The notes below the pieces were generated by a model. The model was given only the letters and a program-made list of their open reading frames with translations, made no database searches and was not told the origin of the DNA. Shown here piece after piece: positions 1 to 8,515 of a stretch of DNA of 64,000 nt. A program made the position numbers and the translations under genes. Position 1 is the stretch's first letter, and each line of letters opens with the position of its first letter. This DNA comes from Oceanicaulis sp. HLUCCA04 (GTDB lineage Bacteria; Pseudomonadota; Alphaproteobacteria; Caulobacterales; Maricaulaceae): the NCBI GenBank assembly GCA_001314625.1, contig LJSH01000001.1:434001-498000 (forward strand). The letters run 5' to 3'.

Positions 1-78
1 CCCGAAGAACGCGCCCTGACGGAACTCTTTGGCGACGCCTACGTAGGCTATTGCAAGCGTGTCCGCCGCTGGATCTGA
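1..78 (+). CDS. C-terminal fragment, probable isoprenylcysteine carboxyl methyltransferase / phospholipid methyltransferase family protein
   Basis: An open frame enters from the left edge and stops with TGA at 76-78. The last 25 residues contain EERALTELFGDAYVGYCKRV and end in RRWI. This Glu-Glu-x-x-Leu, Phe-Gly-x-x-Tyr, Tyr-x-x-x-Val-x-Arg-Trp pattern is typical of the cytoplasmic C-terminus of ICMT/PEMT-type membrane methyltransferases, which use S-adenosylmethionine. Only the tail is visible, so the substrate cannot be told. It lies 60 bp upstream of the glutaredoxin fusion gene on the same strand and could share its transcript. Confidence 0.5.
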   Translation, partial: PEERALTELFGDAYVGYCKRVRRWI

Positions 79-138
79 AGAGCCGGGCAGCTGACTTCGA
101 TCCGGCGCGCCACTGCAGACGGATATGAAGGAAAGCTC

Positions 139-882
139 ATGACCGCCAAAACGGCCACATTGTACCGCATGGACATGCCCGGCCATCTATGTCCGTACGG
201 CCTGAAAAGCCGTCACTTCCTGCGCAGCAAGGGGTATGAGGTAGACGACCACCGCCTGACCAGTCGGGAGGAGACAGAGGCCTTCAAGGCCAAGCATGGC
301 GTGAAGACCACGCCGCAAACCTTCATCAATGGCGAGCGTATCGGCGGATATGAAGCCTTGCGTGAACATTTCGGCGTCGCATCGGGCAAAGGCACAAGTT
401 ATGCGCCGGTCATCGCGTTGTTTTGCGTGGCAGCCCTGATGGCGCTCGGCGTCGCGTGGCAGACAGGCGGAGCGCTCCTGCAGCTCGGGACCATCGAATA
501 CTTCGTCGCCATCGCCATGGTGCTGCTGGGCCTGCAGAAGCTCACCGATATCGAGTCCTTCTCCACCATGTTCCTCAATTACGACCTGCTGGCGCGCCGC
601 TGGGTGCCTTATGGACGGGTCTATCCGTTCGTGGAGACGGGAGCGGGCGTGCTCATGCTGGCCGGATCACTGATCTGGCTCGCCTCCCCGGCGGCCCTCT
701 TCATTGGTAGCGTTGGCGCGATCTCGGTTTTCAAGGCGGTCTATATCGACCGGCGCGAGCTGAAATGCGCCTGCATGGGCGGGGAAAGCCGCGTGCCGCT
801 GGGCTTTGTGTCCTTGACCGAGAACCTGATCATGATCGCGATGGCGATCTGGATGCCGCTGCGCATGTACGTGCTAGCATAG
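139..882 (+). CDS. Glutaredoxin domain fused to MauE/DoxX-like integral membrane domain
   Basis: A 247-residue protein. Residues 5-80 form a glutaredoxin fold with a monothiol-type C18-P-Y-G motif, the cis-proline segment TTPQTF (57-62) and GGYEAL. From about residue 88 it turns into four or so hydrophobic segments resembling MauE, a membrane protein needed for disulfide handling during methylamine dehydrogenase maturation. The membrane part carries KCACMGG (a Cys-x-Cys pair at 210 and 212) followed by VPLGFVSLTEN, a family hallmark. I infer a membrane-bound thiol carrier in which the cytoplasmic glutaredoxin domain exchanges electrons with the membrane cysteines; the substrate is unknown. 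The start is supported by GAAGGAAAG just upstream. No methylamine genes are present, so the name MauE should not be taken as function. Confidence 0.8.
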   Translation: MTAKTATLYRMDMPGHLCPYGLKSRHFLRSKGYEVDDHRLTSREETEAFKAKHGVKTTPQTFINGERIGGYEALREHFGVASGKGTSYAPVIALFCVAALMALGVAWQTGGALLQLGTIEYFVAIAMVLLGLQKLTDIESFSTMFLNYDLLARRWVPYGRVYPFVETGAGVLMLAGSLIWLASPAALFIGSVGAISVFKAVYIDRRELKCACMGGESRVPLGFVSLTENLIMIAMAIWMPLRMYVLA

Positions 883-954
883 GACCACCCTGCCCGCTTT
901 ATTTTCTGCGCATGACAGCCCATGAAGGGTTGGAACGACGGAGATATGCCAGCG

Positions 955-1767
955 ATGACTGCACCTGCATCTGACGACCGCCCTATCGACCGCCTGCTGG
1001 CCATCATGGCGCGCTTGCGCGACCCGCAAACCGGCTGTCCGTGGGATGTCGAGCAGGACTTCGCCTCCATCGCGCCCTACACGATCGAGGAAGCCTATGA
1101 GGTTGCTGACGCCATCGCGCGCAGTGACATGAATGATCTACGTTCCGAGCTGGGCGATCTGCTCTTTCAGGTCGTGTTTCACAGCCAGATGGCTCACGAG
1201 GCCGGACAATTCAGCTTCGATGATGTAGTCGAGGCGATTGCCGAAAAGATGGAGCGCCGCCACCCGCACGTCTTCGCTGATGGCGATGCCCGCGACGCTC
1301 AGGCGCAGACACTCGCCTGGGAAGCGCAGAAGGCCGAGGAGCGCGCCGCCCGCAATCCGGACCCGTCTGCCCTTGCCGACATTCCCCTCGCCCTGCCCGC
1401 GCTCTTGCGTGCGCTCAAGCTCACGAAGCGTGCGGCCCGGGTGGGGTTTGACTGGCCCGATGCCGCCCGCGTGCTCGACAAGTTTGAAGAGGAAGCGCGC
1501 GAGCTTCGCGAGGCCATCGCGGCAGACGACACCGCCAACATCAAGGAAGAAGTCGGCGATTTATTGTTTGTCTGCGCCAATTTGGCCCGCAAACTTGATG
1601 TTGATCCCGAAGAGGCGCTGCGCGAGGCCAATGCCAAGTTTGAACGCCGGTTCCGTTCGGTGGAGGCGCGGCTGGATGCGGCCGGCAATCCCGTGACCAA
1701 GGCCAGTCTGGACGAAATGGAAGCTGAATGGGGCCGGGTGAAAGCCGACGAGCGCGCGAGCGGCTAG
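955..1767 (+). CDS. mazG: Nucleoside triphosphate pyrophosphohydrolase MazG
   Basis: MazG hydrolyses (d)NTPs to NMP and pyrophosphate, housecleaning the nucleotide pool and, in E. coli, affecting ppGpp levels. The protein has two tandem MazG domains. The N-terminal one has GCPWD and the EEAYEV...ELGDLLFQVVFH metal-binding helices; the C-terminal one has EEEARELREA...EEVGDLLF. The frame is open from ATG 922, but GGAG at 940-943 lies 11 nt before ATG 955 and only 2 nt before ATG 946, so I place the start at 955 (270 aa, near the E. coli length). It converges on hflX with 4 bp between stop codons. In many alphaproteobacteria mazG follows hflX in the same direction; here it is inverted. Confidence 0.93.
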   Translation: MTAPASDDRPIDRLLAIMARLRDPQTGCPWDVEQDFASIAPYTIEEAYEVADAIARSDMNDLRSELGDLLFQVVFHSQMAHEAGQFSFDDVVEAIAEKMERRHPHVFADGDARDAQAQTLAWEAQKAEERAARNPDPSALADIPLALPALLRALKLTKRAARVGFDWPDAARVLDKFEEEARELREAIAADDTANIKEEVGDLLFVCANLARKLDVDPEEALREANAKFERRFRSVEARLDAAGNPVTKASLDEMEAEWGRVKADERASG

Positions 1768-1771
1768 CGCC

Positions 1772-3100
1772 TTACGCGTCCGCACCGTCATTGAGCAGAG
1801 CACCAAATTTGGCGCGGAAGCGCCCCGCATCGGGCCCGGCAAGGCGCGCTTCGATCCGCAGCTTTCCGGTCTTTGAATTGCGCTTTTCGCTGACCACTTC
1901 GCCGTGCTCGTGCAGCCATGCCGAGACTTCGTCCTGACCGGGTTCCAGTTCCACCGAAATGCGGTGGTCTTCGCGGCCGAGCGCGGCATCAATGGCTTCG
2001 AGCAGTTGCGCGACGCCTTCGCCAGTCACGGCAGAGACCGGGTGAACCGCCACGCGCGACTTGCCGGCGGCCATGCGCGCCGCCCAAACCATCTCGTCAC
2101 GCGCCTCGTCGTCGAGACGATCAATCTTGTTCCACGCCTCGATCAGCGGTTGACCATGCGCCGGTCCGCAATCGAGCGCTGTCAGCACGCTTTCGACGTC
2201 CGCCTTGCGCCCTTCATGGTCGGGGTCTGACAGATCGCGGATGTGCACGAGAATGTCCGCCTCCCTCACCTCTTCCAGCGTGGCACGGAATGCGGCGATC
2301 AGCTCGGTCGGCAGATCGGTGATGAAGCCCACCGTGTCTGACACCAGCACACGCCGTCCTGATGGCAGGCGCACACCGCGCACGGTCGGGTCCAGCGTGG
2401 CAAACGGCATGTCTTTGGCCAGCACGCCTGCGGCTGTCAGCCGGTTGAACAGGGTGGACTTGCCCGCATTGGTGTAGCCGACCAGCGCAATCGACGGCCA
2501 GGGAGCGGCTTGCCGGCGCGTTCGGTGGAGCGCGCGCGTGCGTTTGACCTGCTCCAGCTCGCGGCGCAGCTTTGCCATCTTGGTGGCCAGCAGGCGGCGG
2601 TCGGTCTCGATCTGGGTTTCCCCCGGACCGGCCAGAAAACCCCCGCCCCCGCGCTGACGCTCAAGGTGGGTCCAGGTGCGCACAAGACGCGAGCGCTCAT
2701 AGGTCAGGCGCGCCAGCTCTACCTGCAACGTGCCTTCGCGGGTCCGCGCGCGCTCTGCGAAAATCTCCAGAATGAGACCGGTGCGGTCGATCACCTTCAC
2801 CTGCCAGCGCTTTTCCAGATTACGCTGCTGAACTGGTGACAGGGCAGCATCAATGATCACCGCCTGCACGCCGAGGGCCTGAATCCGCTCATGGAGCGTC
2901 TCCAGCTTGCCCTTGCCGAAGAAGGTCCCCGCTTCCAGCTTGCGCACTGGCTCGATGAACCCTTCGCGCGCCTCAAGCCCGAGCGCTATCGTAAGGCCAA
3001 TGGCCTCCTCAAGCCGCGCATCCGCACGGCTGGCATCCGTGCCGGGCGGCAAGGGGTGAATGATCAGCGCGCTGTCAGTTGGCCGTGCAGTTTCGGTCAA
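1772..3100 (-). CDS. hflX: GTPase HflX
   Basis: Ribosome-associated GTPase of the Obg-HflX superfamily that splits or rescues stalled 70S ribosomes under stress. Visible: N-terminal HflX domain; glycine-rich [15 protein letters not shown] (151-165); long basic helix (170-195); G1 GYTNAGKST (208-216); G3 DTVG (255-258); G4 NKID (324-327). At 442 aa it has the usual family length. The start is TTG at 3100, whose last two bases are shared with the TGA stop of hfq (TTGA), so translation is probably coupled to hfq. No ATG lies near enough to replace it. It is the last gene of the run from dusB to hflX. Confidence 0.95.
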   Translation of the reverse strand: MTETARPTDSALIIHPLPPGTDASRADARLEEAIGLTIALGLEAREGFIEPVRKLEAGTFFGKGKLETLHERIQALGVQAVIIDAALSPVQQRNLEKRWQVKVIDRTGLILEIFAERARTREGTLQVELARLTYERSRLVRTWTHLERQRGGGGFLAGPGETQIETDRRLLATKMAKLRRELEQVKRTRALHRTRRQAAPWPSIALVGYTNAGKSTLFNRLTAAGVLAKDMPFATLDPTVRGVRLPSGRRVLVSDTVGFITDLPTELIAAFRATLEEVREADILVHIRDLSDPDHEGRKADVESVLTALDCGPAHGQPLIEAWNKIDRLDDEARDEMVWAARMAAGKSRVAVHPVSAVTGEGVAQLLEAIDAALGREDHRISVELEPGQDEVSAWLHEHGEVVSEKRNSKTGKLRIEARLAGPDAGRFRAKFGALLNDGADA

Positions 3101-3357
3101 TCGCTGTCCCCGGCGGGATCATCCTCACTGCCATCAAAAAGCTGAACCGGCTGGCTCGGCATAATGGTGGAGATGGCGTGCTTGTAGACCAGCTGGATCT
3201 GGCCATCGCGGCGCAGAAGCACACAGAAATTGTCAAACCAGGTGACAATGCCCTGCAGCTTCACCCCGTTTACGAGGAAGATCGTCAGCGGCGTTTTGCT
3301 TTTACGGACCGTATTGAGAAACACGTCCTGAAGATTCTGCTTTTTATCGTTCGACAT
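3097..3357 (-). CDS. hfq: RNA chaperone Hfq
   Basis: Hfq forms a hexameric Sm-like ring that binds small RNAs and A-rich and U-rich mRNA sites, mediating post-transcriptional control; in diazotrophic alphaproteobacteria it affects nif regulation. The 86-residue protein shows [12 protein letters not shown] at the start, the Sm1 region [18 protein letters not shown], and the Sm2 signature [10 protein letters not shown] near residues 56-65. The C-terminal tail is short and acidic, as usual in this class. It lies 100 bp downstream of dat and overlaps the hflX start by four bases. Confidence 0.98.
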   Translation of the reverse strand: MSNDKKQNLQDVFLNTVRKSKTPLTIFLVNGVKLQGIVTWFDNFCVLLRRDGQIQLVYKHAISTIMPSQPVQLFDGSEDDPAGDSD

Positions 3358-3457
3358 GGCCGTTCACCTTGGTCCGGAAAACCCGGATATCACACACAAG
3401 CCTCATAGGTAGCGGGGCTTGAGCGTGGCTGCAATGGGAGAAGCGTTCTCTGGCCTG

Positions 3458-4312
3458 TCACGCTTGCTCGCCTGCCTCATAGGATTGCCGCAATGCCCCC
3501 GCCAGCGACCCCGGCGCGCCGTTGGCCACCGGACGGCCGTCAATACTGACCACCGGCATGACCATGGATGTTGCCGAGCTGATGAAGGCTTCGCGCGCGG
3601 ATAACGCTTCCTCGACCGTGAAGGCACGCTCCTCGAACCGCAATCCCTGGGCCTTGGCGATACGGATAATCCGCTGGCGGGTGATCCCGTTAAGTATGGT
3701 GCTGTCGGCGGCGCGGGTGACGAGAGCGCCCTCGCCTGTCACGATCCAGGCATTGCTGGAGCTGCCTTCGGTTACCTCCCCGGAATTGGAAACCAGCCAG
3801 GCTTCGAATGCCCCGGCCTCACGCGCCGCCTGTTTGGCCAGAACATTAGGAAGCAAAGATATACTCTTGATATCACAGCGCTTCCAGCGAAGGTCAGGTT
3901 GCGTTATCACCGCTATACCGGTTTCAGCGCGCGCCGCCACAGGCGCACGCGGCGCGGGCCGCACGGTGACGACAATGCTGGGCCTGACCGGCTTTACCGG
4001 AAAGGCATGGTCGCGCCGGGCAACCCCGCGCGTGATCTGCAGATAGACCAGTGCGTCCGTCAGCCGGTTGCGCCGCAGGGTTTCGCGCAAGACCGCGTCC
4101 AGCGCTGCATCACTCATCGGCAGGGCGATGCGCAATTCGCCCAGTGAACGCTTCAGGCGGTCGAGGTGACCGGCATGGTCCAGAAACGCGCCATCGCGCA
4201 CCAGCCACACCTCATACACCCCGTCTGCGAACTGGAAGCCCCGGTCCTCGATCTGAACAGCCGGCGTATCAATCGGAATATATTGGCCATTTACATAGGC
4301 AATGCGGGCCAT
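3458..4312 (-). CDS. dat: D-amino acid aminotransferase (class IV PLP enzyme)
   Basis: PLP-dependent fold-type IV transaminase, likely interconverting D-alanine and D-glutamate with their 2-oxo acids. Visible: GQYIPIDTPAVQIEDRGFQF at the N-terminus, RCDIKS with the probable Schiff-base lysine K149, LLPNVLAKQAAREAG, and the phosphate-cup region SNSGEVTEGSSSNAW. A class IV enzyme could instead be a branched-chain transaminase or aminodeoxychorismate lyase, but RCDIKSISLL with LPNVLAKQ is the DAAT pattern. The frame also has an in-frame TTG at 4318, directly after the trkH stop. I prefer ATG 4312 because GGAG lies 11 nt upstream. The neighbours (trkH before, hfq after) match the conserved alphaproteobacterial order. 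Confidence 0.88.
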   Translation of the reverse strand: MARIAYVNGQYIPIDTPAVQIEDRGFQFADGVYEVWLVRDGAFLDHAGHLDRLKRSLGELRIALPMSDAALDAVLRETLRRNRLTDALVYLQITRGVARRDHAFPVKPVRPSIVVTVRPAPRAPVAARAETGIAVITQPDLRWKRCDIKSISLLPNVLAKQAAREAGAFEAWLVSNSGEVTEGSSSNAWIVTGEGALVTRAADSTILNGITRQRIIRIAKAQGLRFEERAFTVEEALSAREAFISSATSMVMPVVSIDGRPVANGAPGSLAGALRQSYEAGEQA

Positions 4313-4318
4313 GCTCAA

Positions 4319-5716
4319 TCAGTCTCCGCTGAACAGGAGGAACAGTACCGCCGCCAGCGGCAGTATCTCGATACGCCCCAGAATCATCAGGATCGAGGCG
4401 ATAATCAGGCCGCCCGTCCCTACCTCGCCATAGACATCACCCGCAACCGGTCCGGCATTGGTGAGCGCGGCGCCTGCGACCGACCAGGCCAGCCCCATAT
4501 CGGCTGCGAATGGCCCAAGCGCCAGCGCGCCAAGCGCCATTACTACTGGATACGCCAGTGCGTAGGCCCATACCGATACCAGCGCTGCCTCGTTGACGGT
4601 GCGTCCGGCAAACCGGGAACCGCCCACGGAGGATGGTTGCACCAGCAACAGGATATCGCGCCCTGCCCGGCGGATCAGCAGGCGCAGCCGCGCCATCTTG
4701 ATGCCACCGGAAGTGGACACGGCGGCCCCGCCCGCCAGCGCCAGTGTAATCAGGGCAACCACGGGCAGCCCCGCATCAGCTTCGCTCACTGAATAGCCAG
4801 CGGTAGTGACAGCAAAAAGCGCATCAAAAAATCCCGCCAGCCCTGACCCGGCTCCGGATATCGCCGCTACAGCAAGCCCGCAAGCTAGCGAAACGGCCAG
4901 CATGGCGCGCATATCTCCAAACCGGCGCGTAACCCGTCCGCGTGTCACATGCTCATAAAGCACCGCCACATTGCCGGCACCCACCAGGCACATCACGGCG
5001 AGAACGCAGATGGCCGGCAAGGGCAGCCACTCGGTCAACTCGCCACCGCGCGGCACGTAGCCGCCTGTGGAAATGCCTGACATGGCCAGGTTGAAGGCCT
5101 CGAACGTGCTCGCTCCGGCAAACGCCAGCGCGACGAACCCGACAGCGGTCAATCCCGAGTAGACGGCGCCAAGACGGATCAGTGCGCGGCCAAGATTGGA
5201 GAACAGATCACCGCTCTCGATGGTCAGCAGTGACGAACGGCGCAGCCCGGCCCGGCGGTCGTCCAGCCCGGCCAGAACGGTCACTGCCAGCACCAGCGTT
5301 GCCAGCCCGCCCAGCCACTGCAAGGTTGACCGCCAGACGACAAGGCTGCGCGGCATGGCATCGGGGTCATTAAGCGTGGCACCCGTCGTCGTCAGAGCCG
5401 AGACGCTCTCGAAAATCGCCTCTACCCAGCCGTCCGATATCGCGCCAAACGCGGGAGCGGCCACCAGCGGCCCCGTCATCCATCCCAATATCAGCAGGCG
5501 CAGGGCCGCAGGCGCGCGCACGCGCCTATCCAGCCCGTTGGTCGCCACCAGGCATCCGCCGCCCAGAAAAATGCCAATCAGCGCACTGGTCCCAAGACCG
5601 CGTGCTGAGGACACCTCGCTCATGGCTGTCGCGTAAAACGTGAATGGCAGCGCGCACAGACCAATGACCAGCCAGCTCCAGCCTAGGGCGCGTATGGTGC
5701 GGGGAGAGGGCTTCAT
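4319..5716 (-). CDS. trkH: Trk potassium uptake system, membrane subunit TrkH
   Basis: Potassium-translocating membrane subunit. The 465-aa protein is built from repeated M1-P-M2 units with four pore-loop segments: TTTGAT near residues 110-115, GISTGGY, TTAGYS and TNAGP, each with the Gly that lines the selectivity filter. Many hydrophobic segments start with LGWSWLVIGLCALPFTFYA. It lies 4 bp downstream of trkA, so channel and gating ring are co-expressed. A conserved arginine needed for gating in E. coli TrkH cannot be judged by eye. Confidence 0.95.
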   Translation of the reverse strand: MKPSPRTIRALGWSWLVIGLCALPFTFYATAMSEVSSARGLGTSALIGIFLGGGCLVATNGLDRRVRAPAALRLLILGWMTGPLVAAPAFGAISDGWVEAIFESVSALTTTGATLNDPDAMPRSLVVWRSTLQWLGGLATLVLAVTVLAGLDDRRAGLRRSSLLTIESGDLFSNLGRALIRLGAVYSGLTAVGFVALAFAGASTFEAFNLAMSGISTGGYVPRGGELTEWLPLPAICVLAVMCLVGAGNVAVLYEHVTRGRVTRRFGDMRAMLAVSLACGLAVAAISGAGSGLAGFFDALFAVTTAGYSVSEADAGLPVVALITLALAGGAAVSTSGGIKMARLRLLIRRAGRDILLLVQPSSVGGSRFAGRTVNEAALVSVWAYALAYPVVMALGALALGPFAADMGLAWSVAGAALTNAGPVAGDVYGEVGTGGLIIASILMILGRIEILPLAAVLFLLFSGD

Positions 5717-5720
5717 CGGA

Positions 5721-7094
5721 TCAGAAGTATTCCAGCGAAACCCGGAATAGCTGCTCCACCTTGGGAACGCCGGCCTTCAACGCGAATACGACAAGCCGGT
5801 CATTGGTCTCGATAGTGACATTGTCCCGGCGGAAAAAGACCTTGTCGCCACGGACCAGCGCGCACACCGATACATCCTCTGGCAGTTCCAGATCACGCAA
5901 GGACTTGCCCACCAGCGGCGAGGTCGCCAGCGCCACGCCTTCGAGAGCCTCCGCCTGTCCGTCGGCCAGCGTTTGCAGGCCCGTAATCCGCCCCCGCCGG
6001 ATATGCTGGAGAATGGTGGATACCGTCACGCCGCGCGGGTCGATCATGATGTCGATACCCAGCTCCTGACGGACATCCTTCAGGCCCGGCTCATTGACCA
6101 GGCACAGCGTGCGCTGCGCGCCTTCGCGCTTCGCCATGACGGCCGACAGCAAATTTACCTTGTCGTCATTGGTCAGGCAGATCGCCAGCTCTGCATCTTC
6201 GACACCGGCTTCGCGCAAAAGCCGCCGGTCCAGCCCGTCCCCGTGCAGCACCACCGTGCGCTGGAGATTGTCAGCGGCATGTTCGGCCTTGGCCTTGTCG
6301 GCCTCAATGATGCGAACGCGAACCCCTGCCATGCGCTCAAGCGCGCGCGCGACATACACGCCGATATTGCCCGCCCCGATAATGACCACGCGCCGGGCGC
6401 GCTGCACCTGATGGCCAAACACATCGAGGACACGCGGCACGTGCGGCCCGGCGACGGACACATAGATATCATCACCGACGCTAAGCGGGTCTCGCGCGTC
6501 GGGGATAAAGACCGAGTCGTCGCGGCGCACGCCGACCACATCCATGCCCAGATCAGGGAACAGTTCGCGCAAATGCTCGCGATTGGTGCCAGCGATGGGC
6601 GAGCCCTCGTCCACCCTCAGGCCCAGCACCTGCAGCCGGTTATTCGCAAAAGGCGCCGTCGCCGAGGCGCCGGGCGTTTCCAGCCGCTGGATGATCGACC
6701 GGCTCACCTCCAGCTCAGGCGAGATCGTCACATCGATGGGCAGCGCACCACGCGCGAACAGATCCCGCCATGCTTTCGCGAGATAGCTTTGCGCCCTCAC
6801 CCGCGCGATTTTCAGCGGCGTGTCGAAAAGCGAATGCGCCACCTGGCAGGCCACCATATTCGTTTCATCAGAATAGGTGACCGCCACCAGCATGTCGGCG
6901 TCGGCAATACCTGCACGTTCAAGCGTATCGGGATGTGATCCATGGCCCACCACCCCGCGCACATCGAGATCGGTCGTCACCCGGTCAATCAGGGTCTGGG
7001 ACCAGTCAACAACAGTTACCGAGTTACCTTCGGCGGCCAGCTCCCGGGCAATGCCGTAGCCGACGCGCCCTGCCCCGCATACGACGGCTTTCAT
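5721..7094 (-). CDS. trkA: Trk potassium uptake system, NAD-binding gating subunit TrkA
   Basis: Cytoplasmic regulatory subunit that assembles under TrkH and gates potassium flow in response to NAD(H)/ATP. The 457-aa protein has two tandem RCK units. The first has the dinucleotide motif GAGRVG (7-12) with acidic VVD at the end of the second strand. The second has GAGNIG with IIEADK. Each Rossmann domain is followed by a TrkA-C domain (LRVDEGSPIAG..., ATSPLVGKSL...). The ATG at 7094 overlaps the ntrX stop (ATGA), showing tight coupling of potassium uptake to the NtrYX genes, as in Azospirillum and related bacteria. Confidence 0.97.
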   Translation of the reverse strand: MKAVVCGAGRVGYGIARELAAEGNSVTVVDWSQTLIDRVTTDLDVRGVVGHGSHPDTLERAGIADADMLVAVTYSDETNMVACQVAHSLFDTPLKIARVRAQSYLAKAWRDLFARGALPIDVTISPELEVSRSIIQRLETPGASATAPFANNRLQVLGLRVDEGSPIAGTNREHLRELFPDLGMDVVGVRRDDSVFIPDARDPLSVGDDIYVSVAGPHVPRVLDVFGHQVQRARRVVIIGAGNIGVYVARALERMAGVRVRIIEADKAKAEHAADNLQRTVVLHGDGLDRRLLREAGVEDAELAICLTNDDKVNLLSAVMAKREGAQRTLCLVNEPGLKDVRQELGIDIMIDPRGVTVSTILQHIRRGRITGLQTLADGQAEALEGVALATSPLVGKSLRDLELPEDVSVCALVRGDKVFFRRDNVTIETNDRLVVFALKAGVPKVEQLFRVSLEYF

Positions 7095-8512
7095 GACCCT
7101 TCGCCTCCTCCGGCGGGTGCGTCATCGTTCTCCGCCAGACGATCCGGGCCACCGACGCCGAGACTCTTCAGCTTGCGGTGCAATGCGGAGCGTTCCATGC
7201 CGATAAACGAGGCGGTTCTGGAGATATTGCCGCCAAACCGGCTGATCTGCGCCTTGAGATACTCGCGCTCGAAGTTTTCGCGCGCATCGCGCAGCGGCAT
7301 GGCAATCATGCGCTCGGTATCCATGCCTCCGGGCCCGCTGTCGCGTCCGACAACCTCCGACGGCAGAGCGTCCAGCGTGATGGCATCCTTGGGGTCGCCG
7401 GTCGCCAGGATCAGGACCCGCTCCACATTATTGCGCAACTGCCGGACATTGCCGGGCCAGCTGTGCGCCTGCAGCGCTGCCATCGCATCCGGCCCGATCT
7501 TGCGCGGGGTAAGCCCGGACATGGCCGTCAAACGGTCCAGGAAATGGGCGACGAGCATCGGTATGTCCTCGCGCCGTTCCGAAAGCGGCGGCACCTCGAT
7601 GGGCACCACCGCAAGACGGTGGTACAAATCCTCTCGAAAGCGGCCCTGACTTATAAGCGCGCGCAGATCCCGTGAGCTTGATGACAGGACCCGCACATTC
7701 ACTTCCACATCAACCCCGCCGCCAAGGCGGCGGAATCGTTGTTCGACCAGCATACGCAGCAGCTTGCCCTGCGTTGCCAGAGGCATATCAGCGACTTCAT
7801 CGAGGAAGAGCGTCCCGCCATGGGCCTGCTCGAGAAATCCGACACGCTCGACGCCGCCATCGGCGCGCTCGGCTCCGAACAGCTCTTCTTCCACCCTGTC
7901 GGGGTTCATCATCGCGGAGCTGACAGGAACGAAATTCCCGTCCGCGCGCGGCGAGCGCGCATGTATGAGCCGGGCAATCAGTTCCTTGCCCGACCCGGCC
8001 GGCCCGCTTATCAAGACACGTGAATTTGCGGCGGCAACCCTGTCTATTGTCTGGCGAAGCTGGTTTGCGGCGCTCGACTTTCCGATCAGTTCGGAATGCA
8101 TCTCGGTGCGGGCGCGCAGCTCGGCAACTTCGCGGCGCAGCTGGCTGGCTTCCAGCGCCCGCGCGACAGTCAGCAGCAGCTTGTCCGACTTGAACGGCTT
8201 CTCGATAAAATCATAGGCGCCCTTGCGGATCGCGGCGACAGCCGTCTCGATAGTTCCGTGTCCCGAAATCACGATAACGGGCAAACCCGGATCGGCAGAG
8301 CGGATTTCGTCCAGCAGCGCGATACCGTCCAGCCGGCTGCCCTGCAGCCAGACATCAAGAATGGCAAGCGAGGGTTTGCGCTGCCGGACTGCGGCCAGCG
8401 CTTCATCGGCGTCGCCGGCATAGCGCGCCATGTAGCCCTCATCCTCCAGCAAGCCACCAATCAGCTCGCGGATATCGGCTTCATCATCAACGACGAGAAT
8501 GTCGTGTGCCAT
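7091..8512 (-). CDS. ntrX: Nitrogen/redox response regulator NtrX (NtrC family, no GAFTGA loop)
   Basis: Response regulator partner of NtrY. Receiver domain 1-120 has the D9-D10 acidic pair, phospho-acceptor D53 (AILDVW) and K105 (EKPF). The AAA+ domain keeps Walker A GPAGSGK (170-176) and Walker B GGTLFLDE (232-239). The stretch from ELFG (210-213) to GFLEQAHGG (225-233) is only about a dozen residues and has no GAFTGA, the loop that contacts sigma-54. The C-terminal Fis-type helix-turn-helix (about 428-455) includes GGNISRTASFIGMERSALHRK. Loss of GAFTGA argues against classical sigma-54 activation and for action as a DNA-binding regulator; this is inference. NtrX in this class is linked to nitrogen metabolism, respiration and envelope control. 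It follows ntrY with a 3-bp gap. Confidence 0.94.
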   Translation of the reverse strand: MAHDILVVDDEADIRELIGGLLEDEGYMARYAGDADEALAAVRQRKPSLAILDVWLQGSRLDGIALLDEIRSADPGLPVIVISGHGTIETAVAAIRKGAYDFIEKPFKSDKLLLTVARALEASQLRREVAELRARTEMHSELIGKSSAANQLRQTIDRVAAANSRVLISGPAGSGKELIARLIHARSPRADGNFVPVSSAMMNPDRVEEELFGAERADGGVERVGFLEQAHGGTLFLDEVADMPLATQGKLLRMLVEQRFRRLGGGVDVEVNVRVLSSSSRDLRALISQGRFREDLYHRLAVVPIEVPPLSERREDIPMLVAHFLDRLTAMSGLTPRKIGPDAMAALQAHSWPGNVRQLRNNVERVLILATGDPKDAITLDALPSEVVGRDSGPGGMDTERMIAMPLRDARENFEREYLKAQISRFGGNISRTASFIGMERSALHRKLKSLGVGGPDRLAENDDAPAGGGEGS

Positions 8513-8515
8513 GCG

